A stretch of DNA of 64,000 nt from Methanoculleus thermophilus (GTDB lineage: Archaea > Halobacteriota > Methanomicrobia > Methanomicrobiales > Methanoculleaceae), in NCBI RefSeq assembly GCF_001571405.1, contig NZ_BCNX01000006.1, positions 310,001 to 374,000 of the forward strand, in the 5' to 3' direction. The translations under genes were made by a program, and so were the position numbers. The notes beneath the pieces were generated by a model that was not told the origin of the DNA, did not search any database, and worked only from the letters and a program-made list of their open reading frames with translations. Of the stretch, positions 9,990-18,786 are shown in pieces. The first letter of the stretch is position 1. Each line of letters starts with the position of its first letter.

Positions 9990-10442
9990 TCAGACCGGCC
10001 GAAGTTCCACAAGTTTTAAGGAGCGGCCCCGCTCGCAGATCTCGGGCGCGTTGCCGAGGACCTCTCCGACAATATACTTTCCCTTCTCGATGATGCCGTC
10101 GGGATGGCAGAGCGAGTAACTCCGACAGTCCGTGCGTGAGCAGGAGGACTCATATCGCACCTGCGAGTTCGCTATAGCCATATCAGCGCTGATGAGCGCA
10201 ACGACGGGGGCCTCGGCAACATCAACCGCGACTGCCGCTTCGTGGTGGACCGGACACTCGTGTCGGGTATTTGAGCGGATCCCCATGATCCGATACTTCT
10301 TCCCGGGTTGCAGGTTATGGCAGACCTTGCTCACCTTGCAGTTTTCACATTCCGGGCACGTGGTGCCTTCGTATACGAATTCAAGCCCTTGCTTTGCGAG
10401 TGCTGCGCCGATGAGGGTCACTTTTGTCTTCTCGTTTGCCAT
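9990..10442 (-). CDS. UPF0179 family protein
   Basis: This 150-residue protein matches the archaeal UPF0179 family of unknown function. It is cysteine-rich: CPECENCKVSKVC near residue 30, CPVHHE near 63, and CSRTDCRSYSLC near 100. The cysteines may hold zinc or an iron-sulfur cluster; which one cannot be told from sequence. The rest is predicted beta-strand with GKKYRIMGI and VGEVLGNAPEICERGRSLKL segments. It lies 4 nt downstream of egsA and is probably in the same operon. It converges with the ADP-ribosylglycohydrolase gene, with a 2-nt gap. Confidence 0.87.
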   Translation of the reverse strand: MANEKTKVTLIGAALAKQGLEFVYEGTTCPECENCKVSKVCHNLQPGKKYRIMGIRSNTRHECPVHHEAAVAVDVAEAPVVALISADMAIANSQVRYESSCSRTDCRSYSLCHPDGIIEKGKYIVGEVLGNAPEICERGRSLKLVELRPV

Positions 10443-10446
10443 AACC

Positions 10447-11529
10447 TCACTCCCGGTAGAGCATCTTCACGAGTTCGCGTGCCGATTCTTGCGTCAGCCC
10501 CATATCCAGTATCGTGAACCGCTCCGGACGGATCGTCCGGGCGGCAAGCAGCGCTTCTACTGCCGTCTCGTCATCGATCCCGATCTCGGCCGGGGTGGTC
10601 GGTGCGCCGATCTTTCGCAGGGAGTCGCGGATACCCTCCCAGTCGCCGCCATGGAGGTACATCGTGATGATCGCCCCGATTCCGCATTTCTCGCCGTGGA
10701 GGCCCTTTCCAGGTGCGAGTTTATCCAGCGCGTGGGAGAACTTGTGCTCTCCGCCGCTGCCGGGGCGGGACGACCCCGCGATGCTCATCGCAACCCCGGA
10801 CGAGACCAGCGCCTTCGTCACGATCCAGGCGCTCTCCTCGGAATGGGGTTTAATGAGGTCGGCATTCTTAAAGAGGATCTCGGCGGTCATCCGCGAGAGG
10901 GTCAGCGCGTATTCGGAGAGCTGTTCGCCCCGGAGGCGGTGGGCGAGTTCCCAGTCGAGGACCGCGGTGCAGTTTGCCATGATATCTGCACACCCCGATG
11001 CCAGCAGGCGGTGGGGTGCCGATGCGATGATCTCGGTATCGGCAACGACCGCGATGGGGGGTTCGGCGGAGAGCGAGACATTCCCGTCGGCGGTCGGGAC
11101 CGAGGCCCTTGACGAGGCGATGCCGTCGTGAGAAGCGGCGGTGGGTACGCTGATGAAGTGGCGGTCGGTGTTGTAGGAGGCGATCTTTGCCGTATCGATG
11201 ACCCGGCCCCCGCCGACGCCGATGACAAACCCGACCTCGGCCGATGCCGCCTCGGCCTTCTTGATCGTATCGAGGTAGTCGGTGCCGCTTGTAGTAAATA
11301 TAGTGGTATCATACGACCCGGAAAGGAGCGCCTCGACTCTCTTTCCGGCGACATCTTTGGTCTGATCCCCGGATATGATGAGCACAGAGTCACCGAGATC
11401 AAGGTCTTCGCAGATGGCCGGGAGCTGCTCGATGACGCCGTGTCCGATGACGACGTCCCGAGGGAGCTGCATCCACTTGGACTTGTCAAAAACCTTGGTT
11501 CTGAGTAGGTTTATCCGGTCTGCGCTCAT
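10447..11529 (-). CDS. egsA: NAD(P)-dependent glycerol-1-phosphate dehydrogenase
   Basis: EgsA reduces dihydroxyacetone phosphate to sn-glycerol-1-phosphate, the backbone of archaeal membrane lipids. The 360-residue protein belongs to the iron/zinc-dependent alcohol dehydrogenase (AraM-like) fold. It shows GVGGGRVIDTAKIAS for nucleotide binding (around residue 98), SVPTAASHDGIASSRAS (around 125), and metal-ligand residues in the CADIM, HKFSHALD and LHGEKCGIG segments. It begins only 11 bp from the divergent DUF63 gene and is followed by UPF0179. Its TATA-like element (GTAATATTTG, about 11570-11561) lies inside the DUF63 coding sequence. Confidence 0.96.
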   Translation of the reverse strand: MSADRINLLRTKVFDKSKWMQLPRDVVIGHGVIEQLPAICEDLDLGDSVLIISGDQTKDVAGKRVEALLSGSYDTTIFTTSGTDYLDTIKKAEAASAEVGFVIGVGGGRVIDTAKIASYNTDRHFISVPTAASHDGIASSRASVPTADGNVSLSAEPPIAVVADTEIIASAPHRLLASGCADIMANCTAVLDWELAHRLRGEQLSEYALTLSRMTAEILFKNADLIKPHSEESAWIVTKALVSSGVAMSIAGSSRPGSGGEHKFSHALDKLAPGKGLHGEKCGIGAIITMYLHGGDWEGIRDSLRKIGAPTTPAEIGIDDETAVEALLAARTIRPERFTILDMGLTQESARELVKMLYRE

Positions 11530-11540
11530 TTAGATCAGTA

Positions 11541-12386
11541 ATGATTAGGGAGTTCATCTACAAATATTACATAGATCCCATTCGCTACGGTGAGGCGTAT
11601 ACCCTCGTCGATACATTGACCTATGCCCTGATCCTCATTGCAGCCGTCTATCTCGTTTATCGGGGGCTCCGGCGGTACAAGATTGCCGTCGACGACGAAC
11701 TGGTGCTTGCGACCCTGCCGTTTGTTGTCCTGGGCGGGCTTCTTAGGGTTGTTGAGGATACCGGGATGATCACGTCCGATCTACGGTTTCTCCTGATCAC
11801 GCCCCTGATCTTCTTTGTGATCTTTGTGATTGCGGTGGTGGCTCTCTTTGCGGGAAAGTTTGCTGAGAATGCCGGGTTGATCTCCCGCTACAGCTGGTTC
11901 TACGGTGGGGCAGGGGTCGTCGCCTGCCTCGCCGCCGGTGCGGCCCTGATCTGGTTCGGCCTTACTGAGACGCAAATCGCGCTTAATGTACTCGCTGTCA
12001 TCCTCACTCTTGCCGCCGTAACGTCGCTTGCGCTCTGGGCGTTTCTGGTCTATGTGCTCAAGTGGGATTATGCCTCGAATATTCTCTATAAACTTCTCAT
12101 CTTCGGGCACATGCTGGATGCGAGCGCAACAAGTTACGGGATCGACCTGCATCCCATCCACTATGTTGAGCAGCATGTCGTGGGCTCGAACCTGATTGAG
12201 ATTACCGGCACCGCATTCTCGATGTTTCTCCTCAAGATCGCGGTACTCATCCCTGCGATATACGTCCTTGAGTTGTATCGGCGGGAAGGAAATCCCGATC
12301 TCTGGCACCTCATCCTGCTTGCGATGATCGTCGTCGGCATGGCCCCGGGGATCCGGGATCTGGTGCGGATGGTGCTCTATGTCTGA
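11541..12386 (+). CDS. DUF63 family membrane protein
   Basis: This 281-residue integral membrane protein matches the archaeal DUF63 family; its function is unknown. The N-terminus MIREFIYKYYIDPIRYGEAY is the usual family opening. About seven or eight hydrophobic helices follow, with a conserved LGGLLRVVEDTG segment near residue 75 and HMLDASATSYGIDLHPIHYVEQH near residue 195. The charged residues within those segments suggest an enzyme or transporter rather than a plain anchor. It overlaps the SpoIIM-like gene by 8 nt and the two are clearly co-translated. The TATA-like TTTATCC at about 11509 lies inside egsA. Confidence 0.88.
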   Translation: MIREFIYKYYIDPIRYGEAYTLVDTLTYALILIAAVYLVYRGLRRYKIAVDDELVLATLPFVVLGGLLRVVEDTGMITSDLRFLLITPLIFFVIFVIAVVALFAGKFAENAGLISRYSWFYGGAGVVACLAAGAALIWFGLTETQIALNVLAVILTLAAVTSLALWAFLVYVLKWDYASNILYKLLIFGHMLDASATSYGIDLHPIHYVEQHVVGSNLIEITGTAFSMFLLKIAVLIPAIYVLELYRREGNPDLWHLILLAMIVVGMAPGIRDLVRMVLYV

Positions 12387-12945
12387 AGTGTTCCCTCTCC
12401 GGGCCACGATCCTTGCGGCCGTCTTCTTTGCCGTCTCGGTAGGTCTAGGAGCCGTCACCGTGGTCAGCGATCCGGCGGTCGGCGAAGAACTTATGGCCCT
12501 CTTTGCCGAGCAGGTGGCAGGTCAGATCCTATCGGACTCTCCGGCAATCCTTGCCTGGAACCTGTTCTTGAATAACCTCTCCACCTGTCTCCTCCTCTTC
12601 CTCGGCGGAGCTTCGTTTGGTGTGGTTACGTTGCTGATCCTCTCGGTCAACGGTCTCCTGATCGGTGCGGTGACCGAACTTGTGCGCGAGCAGCAGGGTC
12701 TTGCCTTCATCGCGGCGGCGCTTGTGCCGCATGGCATCTTTGAGATCCCCGCCTTCCTCATAGCGGGTGGCCTCGGTCTCCTCCTCGGGCAGGAACTCCT
12801 CGCGGAGTGGCGGGGTGGTGGTGATGCCGCCGCCCGGGCAGCGAATCTTTCCCGCCTATTCCTCCGGATCGTCGTCCCGCTTCTTGCGGTTGCAGCGGTC
12901 GTGGAGGCATTTATTACGCCGGCAATCCTAAGTATGATCGCTTAA
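12379..12945 (+). CDS. Stage II sporulation protein M-like membrane protein
   Basis: The 188-residue protein resembles SpoIIM-type membrane proteins, a family found widely in non-sporulating bacteria and archaea; its molecular role there is unknown. It has an N-terminal membrane helix, the segment FLNNLSTCLLLFLGGASFGV and the motif VPHGIFEIPAFLIAGGLGLLLG, which is the family signature (HGxxEIPA). A last helix closes the protein. Its start overlaps the DUF63 gene (ATGTCTGA), so the two proteins are probably made in a fixed ratio and may act together. Confidence 0.88.
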   Translation: MSEVFPLRATILAAVFFAVSVGLGAVTVVSDPAVGEELMALFAEQVAGQILSDSPAILAWNLFLNNLSTCLLLFLGGASFGVVTLLILSVNGLLIGAVTELVREQQGLAFIAAALVPHGIFEIPAFLIAGGLGLLLGQELLAEWRGGGDAAARAANLSRLFLRIVVPLLAVAAVVEAFITPAILSMIA

Positions 12946-12980
12946 TGAGCCAGATCAATAGTTTTTGAGGTACGAGTTGG

Positions 12981-14414
12981 ATGGAAGAATCTACAGGCGC
13001 ACTCCCCCGGAAAGATGATTTTTCCCAGTGGTATAATGAGATCCTCTGGCGAGCTGAGATCATGGACGTCCGCTACCCGGTCAAGGGGCTGTACGTCTGG
13101 TATCCCTATGGGTTCGGCATACGGAAGCGTGCATATGGCATACTCCGCGACCTGATGGATCGCGATCATGAAGAGACGCTCTTCCCTCTCCTGATCCCCA
13201 AGACCGAGTTCATGAAGGAGGCCGAGCACATCAAGGGCTTCGAGGACGAGGTCTACTGGGTCACTCACGGCGGCACGAGCGAGCTCGATGTGCCGCTTGC
13301 CCTCCGGCCGACGAGCGAGACCGCAATCTACCCGATGTACTCCCTCTGGATCCGGTCGCACACGGACCTGCCGTTGAAACTCTATCAGATCGTCAATACG
13401 TTCCGTTACGAGACGAAGCATACCCGTCCGCTCATCCGTCTCCGGGAGATCACATCTTTTAAGGAGGCACATACCGTCCATGCAACCCGCGAGGAGGCCG
13501 AAGAACAGGTCGAAGCCGCTCTTGCCCTCTACAAGGAGTTTTACGACGCTCTCTGCGTCCCGGTGATCCTCTCCCGCCGTCCGAGCTGGGACAAGTTCCC
13601 GGGTGCCGACTACACCGTCGCGGTCGATACCATCATGCCTGACGGCAAGACGCTCCAGATCGGCACGGTGCACATGCTCGGCGATCACTTCTCCCGCACC
13701 TACGATATCACCTACGAGGATGCAAACGGAGACCAGCAGTACGCCTATCAGACCTGCTACGGGATATCCGAGCGGTCGATTGCCGCCGTGATCAGCGTCC
13801 ACGGTGATGACAAAGGGCTCGTCCTGCCGTCGGCGGTCGCCCCGATCGAGGTCGTCATCGTCCCGGTCATCGTCGGGACGCGGCGCGATGAGGTGCTCTC
13901 GGCCGCTGCAGAGCTTGAATCGGAACTCAAAGGCGCCGGATTCACCGTGAAACTGGACGACCGGGATATGCGCCCGGGAGCGAAGTACTACCACTGGGAG
14001 ATGCGTGGTGTACCGCTCCGACTCGAGATCGGGCCGCGGGATATCGACTCGAACACGGTCGTTGCCGTCACGCGCACGGGGCGGAAGGTCAAACTCGATC
14101 GTCGGGGCGTTGTTGAAGGGATCTCCTCGATCTTTGCAGAATTTAGAGGAGAACTCTTCGAGGCTGCAAAGCAGGCGATGGCCGACCGGATCACCGTCGT
14201 CGCGACCCTCGAGGAGGCCGCCAGTGCGGTGAAAAGCGGCGTTGCGGTCGCTCACTGGTGCGGCTCACAGGAGTGTGCAGAAAAGATTGAGGCGGCGACG
14301 GATGCGAGCATCCTCGGGTCCGATATCCGGTCGGACCTGGTCACCGTCTCGGACGGCCCATGCATCGCCTGTGGCGGCAAAGGCACGTCAACTCTGATTG
14401 CGCGGACTTACTGA
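12981..14414 (+). CDS. proS: Prolyl-tRNA synthetase (archaeal/eukaryotic type)
   Basis: ProRS charges tRNA-Pro. The 477-residue protein is the shorter class II form without the bacterial editing insert. It has class II motif 2 in [17 protein letters not shown] (around residue 140) and the TxE loop in [11 protein letters not shown] (around 112). The GDDKGLVLP segment begins the anticodon-binding domain. The C-terminal zinc-binding domain has [13 protein letters not shown] and CIACGGKGT and ends in a tyrosine, which is typical of this type. Its stop overlaps the end of the convergent zinc-ribbon gene by 7 nt. Confidence 0.97.
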   Translation: MEESTGALPRKDDFSQWYNEILWRAEIMDVRYPVKGLYVWYPYGFGIRKRAYGILRDLMDRDHEETLFPLLIPKTEFMKEAEHIKGFEDEVYWVTHGGTSELDVPLALRPTSETAIYPMYSLWIRSHTDLPLKLYQIVNTFRYETKHTRPLIRLREITSFKEAHTVHATREEAEEQVEAALALYKEFYDALCVPVILSRRPSWDKFPGADYTVAVDTIMPDGKTLQIGTVHMLGDHFSRTYDITYEDANGDQQYAYQTCYGISERSIAAVISVHGDDKGLVLPSAVAPIEVVIVPVIVGTRRDEVLSAAAELESELKGAGFTVKLDDRDMRPGAKYYHWEMRGVPLRLEIGPRDIDSNTVVAVTRTGRKVKLDRRGVVEGISSIFAEFRGELFEAAKQAMADRITVVATLEEAASAVKSGVAVAHWCGSQECAEKIEAATDASILGSDIRSDLVTVSDGPCIACGGKGTSTLIARTY

Positions 14415-14857
14415 CAGCAGGATGGGCAGATATACGTTTTTGGATGCTCAGGGGCCGAGAGGTCTCCTGAGATTACCGCTTTTCCGCCGGTGAAGAATAT
14501 TCTGCCGCATTTTGCGCACCGCTTCGGGAGCAGCCGCTCCCAGCGGCTCATCGGAACTTCCAGAGTGAATTGCATCTTCTCTGCGTCGGCGGGGTTGCAC
14601 TGGGCGAGTTCCTCGTACCGTGAGAGGATCTGCATGACCTGGAACGGGTTTGCTCCCCTGCTGCAGAACCGATTGAAGACAAATAATTGAAAGATCATCC
14701 ACCCTAGGTCGGAGCGCTCAAGGGTCTCCTCATATTCGCTGCAGGTACCGTCGTCATCATCGAGGGAGTACCCGCAGAGGGGGCAGCGCCCACCCACGAG
14801 TTCATCCAGGAAGACCTCTTCGTGGCAACTGGGACAGGTGGTGTGGGGGGTATGCAT
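14408..14857 (-). CDS. Uncharacterised protein with two zinc ribbons
   Basis: I do not recognise a named family. The protein of about 149 residues has one CxxC zinc ribbon at the N-terminus (CPSCHEEVF, then [13 protein letters not shown]) and another at the C-terminus ([13 protein letters not shown], then CPSC, ending CCQ). Between them is a helical segment ([20 protein letters not shown]). The start at 14857 puts the first zinc knuckle close to the N-terminus; ATG 14869 is 4 codons longer. Its end overlaps proS. Two separate ribbons suggest nucleic-acid or protein binding. Confidence 0.7.
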   Translation of the reverse strand: MHTPHTTCPSCHEEVFLDELVGGRCPLCGYSLDDDDGTCSEYEETLERSDLGWMIFQLFVFNRFCSRGANPFQVMQILSRYEELAQCNPADAEKMQFTLEVPMSRWERLLPKRCAKCGRIFFTGGKAVISGDLSAPEHPKTYICPSCCQ

Positions 14858-14920
14858 TCTGGAAGTCATGGTTGTACTGGCCTCATTCCTTTTGCTCTTT
14901 CAGAGACTTGCGACCTCACT

Positions 14921-15013
14921 TTATGCCTCTTTGAGGCGTTTCTGGCGGGATTCGCGGTCTCCGAGATAGCCTGAGGTTTTATTACGTATTGCGCTGGGGG
15001 TACTCTTATACAT
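14921..15013 (-). CDS. Possible small basic protein (30 residues)
   Basis: An ATG at 15013 opens a 30-codon frame encoding a basic peptide beginning MYKSTPSAIRNKTSGYLGD and ending in a KRLKEA-type helix. Codon use looks like that of neighbouring genes. A TTAAAT element lies about 20 nt upstream, slightly closer than usual for a TATA box, and no ribosome-binding site is visible. It lies 63 nt upstream of the zinc-ribbon gene on the same strand. The frame stays open further upstream, but that part looks unlike a protein. It could equally be chance. Confidence 0.3.
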   Translation of the reverse strand: MYKSTPSAIRNKTSGYLGDRESRQKRLKEA

Positions 15014-15267
15014 GTCGAATGAGGCCGCTGGATTTAACCCCCAAAGTGCAGGGCATGGCTCTCCTGCGGAGATGATGAACGAGTCTTTCGGGGTTGGACG
15101 GCTCTCGATAAGCGTTTTGCTCTCACTCTTCTTGCCGGGCAGAAAGTGTCTGGCTGGAGGCCATGGAGACCAACTTCTCCTACAGCGCATATCCCATGGT
15201 ACCGGTCATGTTTTGGAAAAGAGGGCTGCACGGAGGATATTTATACATCGGGGGGTAATCTGCGCGC
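15014..15267. other. Intergenic region with DUF362 promoter
   Basis: No convincing gene is visible in about 220 bp (15014-15235): open frames on both strands have protein composition unlike the neighbours. At the right end, a TATA box (ATATTTATACAT, 15236-15247) lies about 26 nt before the ATG of the DUF362 gene at 15268, so that gene is probably transcribed without a leader. Confidence 0.5.
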
Positions 15268-16188
15268 ATGGCATCCCCAGCAGCATCTCAAGTCTATATC
15301 ATCGATGCATCGGATCGCGATCACGCCATCGAGACCCTCTGGCGCGAGACTGGTTCCCCAATGCTACGCGGAAAGACTGTTGCTGTCAAGGCGAACTTCA
15401 ATAGTGATGACCCGTTCCCTGCAACGACCCATCCTGATACGCTGGAGGCGATCTTTAGGCAGATCAGGAACGCAGGTGCCCGGTCGATCATGCTGGGGGA
15501 GCGGAGCGGGATGGGAGAGACAAGAACCGTCTTGAAGAATCGGGGGATCATCGATCTCGCGGAGCGGGCTGGAGCGGAGGTGGTGGTGCTCGACGTTCTC
15601 GAATCCGACGGCTGGAAGGCTGTGCCGCCAGATGGTCTCCATTGGAAGCGGGGATTTCTGATCGCCCGGACCTTCTCTGAAGCGGATGCGGTGGTCCAAA
15701 CCTGCTGCTTGAAGACTCACCGATTTGGGGGCCACGTCTCCCTCTCGCTCAAGAACCTGGTGGGGACCGTGGCGGAACGGGACCCTAGAGACGGTTACAA
15801 CTACATGGCGGAACTGCACTCCTCGCCGCACCAGCGCCGGATGATCGCCGAGATCAGCCGGTTCTGCCCCTGTGATGTCGCCATCATGGATGCAACGCAA
15901 GGTTTCTCGACCGGTGGGCCAGAGCGGGGCGACGTCATTGCGCCGAACGTCATCCTTGCCAGCACCGACCGTGTCGCCCTTGATGCTGCCGGGATCGCCT
16001 TGCTCCGTCTTTACAACTCGACGCCGGAGGTGATGGAGGGCCGGATCTTTGAAATGGAGACCATCGCCCGCGCTGCCGAGCTCGGTCTCGGCGTCCGGTC
16101 GGCGGAGGACCTCCGGCTTGTCGCGCTCGACTCGGAGAGCAAAGAGCTCGTCCTCGATATGCGGAGGATTCTGGACGAGTCCGCCTGA
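15268..16188 (+). CDS. DUF362 domain-containing protein
   Basis: The 306-residue protein matches the DUF362 family, common in methanogens and anaerobes and often fused to ferredoxin domains; this copy has no ferredoxin domain. Recognisable elements are KTVAVKANFNSDDPFPATTHP near residue 35, VVQTCCLKTHRFGGHVSLSLKN near 145, and a final DVAIMDATQGFSTGGPERG segment with VALDAAG. The family's function is not established; proposals include redox or cofactor-related roles. A cysteine pair (CC) at about residue 148 is notable. It converges with mntP, with a 3-nt gap. Confidence 0.88.
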   Translation: MASPAASQVYIIDASDRDHAIETLWRETGSPMLRGKTVAVKANFNSDDPFPATTHPDTLEAIFRQIRNAGARSIMLGERSGMGETRTVLKNRGIIDLAERAGAEVVVLDVLESDGWKAVPPDGLHWKRGFLIARTFSEADAVVQTCCLKTHRFGGHVSLSLKNLVGTVAERDPRDGYNYMAELHSSPHQRRMIAEISRFCPCDVAIMDATQGFSTGGPERGDVIAPNVILASTDRVALDAAGIALLRLYNSTPEVMEGRIFEMETIARAAELGLGVRSAEDLRLVALDSESKELVLDMRRILDESA

Positions 16189-16191
16189 TTA

Positions 16192-16752
16192 TTAGAAGAG
16201 GAGATGGTCGAGCAGGATCCGGAGACCGATCCCGATAAGGATCACCCCACCGAGGATCTCGACCTTCCTTCCGAAGATCCGGCCGAACGAACTTCCCACG
16301 AGCACGCCGGCGGCGGAGAGAGCAAAGGTTACAAGACCGATCGTGACCACGGGCCAGAGTATTGGGGTATCGAGAACGGCAAATGTGATGCCGACGGCGA
16401 GGGCGTCGATGCTCGTTGCGATGGCGAGCAGTAGAAGCGTCGCGATGCCTCCTGTGGTAAACTGAACGCTTTCGCCCTTCTCCAGCACCGCCTCGATGAC
16501 CATCCGCCCGCCGATCAGGGCAAGCAGGATGAAGGCGATCCAGGGAGCGTATGCCCCGACAAACGAGGCGAGGTTCACCCCGCCGAGCCAGCCAAGCACC
16601 GGCATCGCGGCCTGAAACCCACCGAAGAGTCCTCCGATAATGAGAGCCCACCGGACCCGGTCTTCCCGAACAGTGGTGCCTCCGCTGATCGAGACGGCAA
16701 ACGCGTCCATTGCAAGCCCGGCTGCTATGAGGAGGACCGTCACAAATTCCAT
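16192..16752 (-). CDS. mntP: Putative manganese efflux pump MntP
   Basis: MntP exports manganese from the cell. The 186-residue membrane protein has six hydrophobic segments and two copies of the family's aspartate-containing helix: [15 protein letters not shown] near residue 12 and [17 protein letters not shown] near residue 110, as in the inverted-repeat structure of MntP. The G-F-Q-A-x-M-P-x-x-G-W motif ([15 protein letters not shown]) is present. A TATA-like GTATAAATGG overlaps the ATG, so the real promoter is probably further upstream in the 96-bp gap. No yybP-ykoY-type riboswitch was seen. Confidence 0.92.
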   Translation of the reverse strand: MEFVTVLLIAAGLAMDAFAVSISGGTTVREDRVRWALIIGGLFGGFQAAMPVLGWLGGVNLASFVGAYAPWIAFILLALIGGRMVIEAVLEKGESVQFTTGGIATLLLLAIATSIDALAVGITFAVLDTPILWPVVTIGLVTFALSAAGVLVGSSFGRIFGRKVEILGGVILIGIGLRILLDHLLF

Positions 16753-16848
16753 TTATACGAGGTTCGACGCGGGGCGGGATAATGCTATGGCCGTTTGCGG
16801 ATGCTATAAGATGCCCTAGAGCCCTACCAATACGGAGTGATGGAAAAG

Positions 16849-18786
16849 ATGAGCACACTGACGATCGGCCTTATCCAGACGGCGGTGGGGATGGACCCCG
16901 ACCGCAACCTGGCTCACACACTTGATATGGCGAGAACGGCGATCGCCAGGGGCGCCCGGATTCTCTGCCTGCAGGAACTCTTCCGGGTCCCCTATTTCCC
17001 GCAGTACGAGGATGCAGACGCCTCGGACTACGCGGAGACCATACCGGGTCCTTCGACCGATGCGTTCTCGGCGCTTGCCCGGGAGCATAACGTGGTGGTC
17101 ATCGTGCCGGTCTACGAACGGACCGCGTCCGGCGAGCATTACAACACCGCGGTGGTGATCGATGCCGACGGGCGGCTCCTCCTCCCGGCCTACCGGAAGG
17201 TGCATATCCCCTACGATCCCCTCTTCTACGAAAAGACCTACTTCCGGCCTGGAGACCGATATCGAGTTTATGATACTCAATACGGCCGGATTGCCGTGCT
17301 CATCTGCTATGACCAATGGTTCCCGGAGGCCGCAAGAGCTGTCGCGCTGCAGGGTGCGGAGATCATCTTCTACCCGACCGCCATCGGCAGGATTGCCGGG
17401 GAGGAGCCACCTGAAGGCGACTGGCGTGATGCGTGGGAGACGGTTCAGCGGGGCCATGCGATAGCAAACAGTGTTCACGTCGCTGCCGTCAACCGGGTGG
17501 GCACTGAAGGGGATCTCCAGTTCTTCGGGAGTTCCTTTGTTGCCGATGCGTTCGGGAACGTCCTTGCCCGGGCAAGCGAGACCTCCGAGGAGGTCATTGT
17601 CGTGGAGGTCGACCTCGCGGAGAACGAGACCATCCGGGATGGCTGGGGTTTCTTCCGGAACCGGCGGCCGGAGACCTACCGGCCGCTTACCCGCCGGCTC
17701 CCCCCGGGGAAGACCCCTGTGAGTTTAGGCTACCGCATGCCGGCGGAATGGGAGCCGCACGATGCCGTCTGGCTCTCCTGGCCCCATGACCGGGAGACGT
17801 TTCCCGATCTTGCCAGCGTAGAGCGGACCTACATCGAGATCATCGCGGCTCTGCGCGGGTCCGAGACCATCAACCTCCTCGTCACGAGCGAAGCGATGCG
17901 CACCCGGGTTGAGGCGATGCTTGAGGAGGTAGGCCTCGATACACGGGGCATCAGGTTCCACATTGTAGATTATGCCGACGTCTGGTTCCGGGACTACGGG
18001 CCGACGTTCGTCCTCAATCAAAAGAGTAAGAGCCTTGCGATGGTGGACTGGACCTTCAACGCCTGGGGGGAGAAGTACCAGGAACTTATGGAGGATACCC
18101 GGATCCCGCTCATCATGAACCGCGAACTGGATCTTCCCGTCTTCACCCCCGGTATTGTTCTTGAGGGGGGAGCGATCGATGTGAACGGGTGCGGCACGGT
18201 GCTCACGACGGAGTCCTGCCTCTTAAACCCGAACAGGAACCCGCACCTCTCCAGGGAGGAGATCGAGGCCTACCTGGAGGCCTACCTCGGCGCAGGAAAC
18301 GTCATCTGGCTAAAGCAGGGGATCGCCGGCGACGACACCGACGGCCATATCGACGATATCGCCCGGTTCGTGGGGCCGACGACCGTCGTCTGCGCCCTAG
18401 AGGAGAACGAGGACGACGAGAACTACGCGATCCTGCAGGAGAATTATGAGATCCTTACGGCGTCGACCGACCAGGACGGGAACCCTCTGACAGTCATCCC
18501 GCTCCCGATGCCGGGAAGGGTCGGGGGCGCGAAGCGGTTGCCGGCAAGTTACGCGAACTTCTACATTGGAAACCGTGTCGTGCTGGTGCCGGTCTTTAAG
18601 CATCCAAACGACGAGATTGCCATAGCCCGACTCAGGCAGGTCTTCCCCGACCGTGAGGTCGTCGGGATCGACTGCACGGCGATGGTTGCTGGTCTTGGCG
18701 CGATCCACTGCATCAGCCAGCAGCAGCCGTCGGTCGTGCCGTCCCTCACCTGCTCGGGGGCAGAAAGCGCATCACGAGGGGAATGA
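16849..18786 (+). CDS. Fused N-carbamoylputrescine amidase and agmatine deiminase
   Basis: The protein joins two consecutive enzymes of putrescine synthesis. Residues 1-285 are a nitrilase-family amidase (AguB-like) with the catalytic triad Glu43 (LQELFRVPYF), Lys117 (YRKVHIPYDP) and Cys153 (LICYDQWFPEA). Residues about 300-630 are an agmatine deiminase (AguA-like) with WFRDYGPTFV, GDDTDGHIDD and the catalytic Cys621 in AIHCISQQQP. Agmatine would be converted to N-carbamoylputrescine by the C-terminal half and then to putrescine by the N-terminal half. The start at 16849 has GGAGTGAT upstream; GTG 16837 and ATG 16840 overlap that site. About 18 residues extend past the usual AguA end and overlap the convergent neighbour by 41 nt. 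Confidence 0.93.
   Translation: MSTLTIGLIQTAVGMDPDRNLAHTLDMARTAIARGARILCLQELFRVPYFPQYEDADASDYAETIPGPSTDAFSALAREHNVVVIVPVYERTASGEHYNTAVVIDADGRLLLPAYRKVHIPYDPLFYEKTYFRPGDRYRVYDTQYGRIAVLICYDQWFPEAARAVALQGAEIIFYPTAIGRIAGEEPPEGDWRDAWETVQRGHAIANSVHVAAVNRVGTEGDLQFFGSSFVADAFGNVLARASETSEEVIVVEVDLAENETIRDGWGFFRNRRPETYRPLTRRLPPGKTPVSLGYRMPAEWEPHDAVWLSWPHDRETFPDLASVERTYIEIIAALRGSETINLLVTSEAMRTRVEAMLEEVGLDTRGIRFHIVDYADVWFRDYGPTFVLNQKSKSLAMVDWTFNAWGEKYQELMEDTRIPLIMNRELDLPVFTPGIVLEGGAIDVNGCGTVLTTESCLLNPNRNPHLSREEIEAYLEAYLGAGNVIWLKQGIAGDDTDGHIDDIARFVGPTTVVCALEENEDDENYAILQENYEILTASTDQDGNPLTVIPLPMPGRVGGAKRLPASYANFYIGNRVVLVPVFKHPNDEIAIARLRQVFPDREVVGIDCTAMVAGLGAIHCISQQQPSVVPSLTCSGAESASRGE

Noticed and set aside
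12942-14255. Long minus-strand open frame of 437 codons
   Set aside because: It is antisense to proS, whose class II motifs are clear, and shows no family signs.
15012-15404. Plus-strand 130-codon frame upstream of and overlapping the DUF362 gene
   Set aside because: Composition changes along its length and it overlaps the better-supported DUF362 start, which has a TATA box at the right distance.
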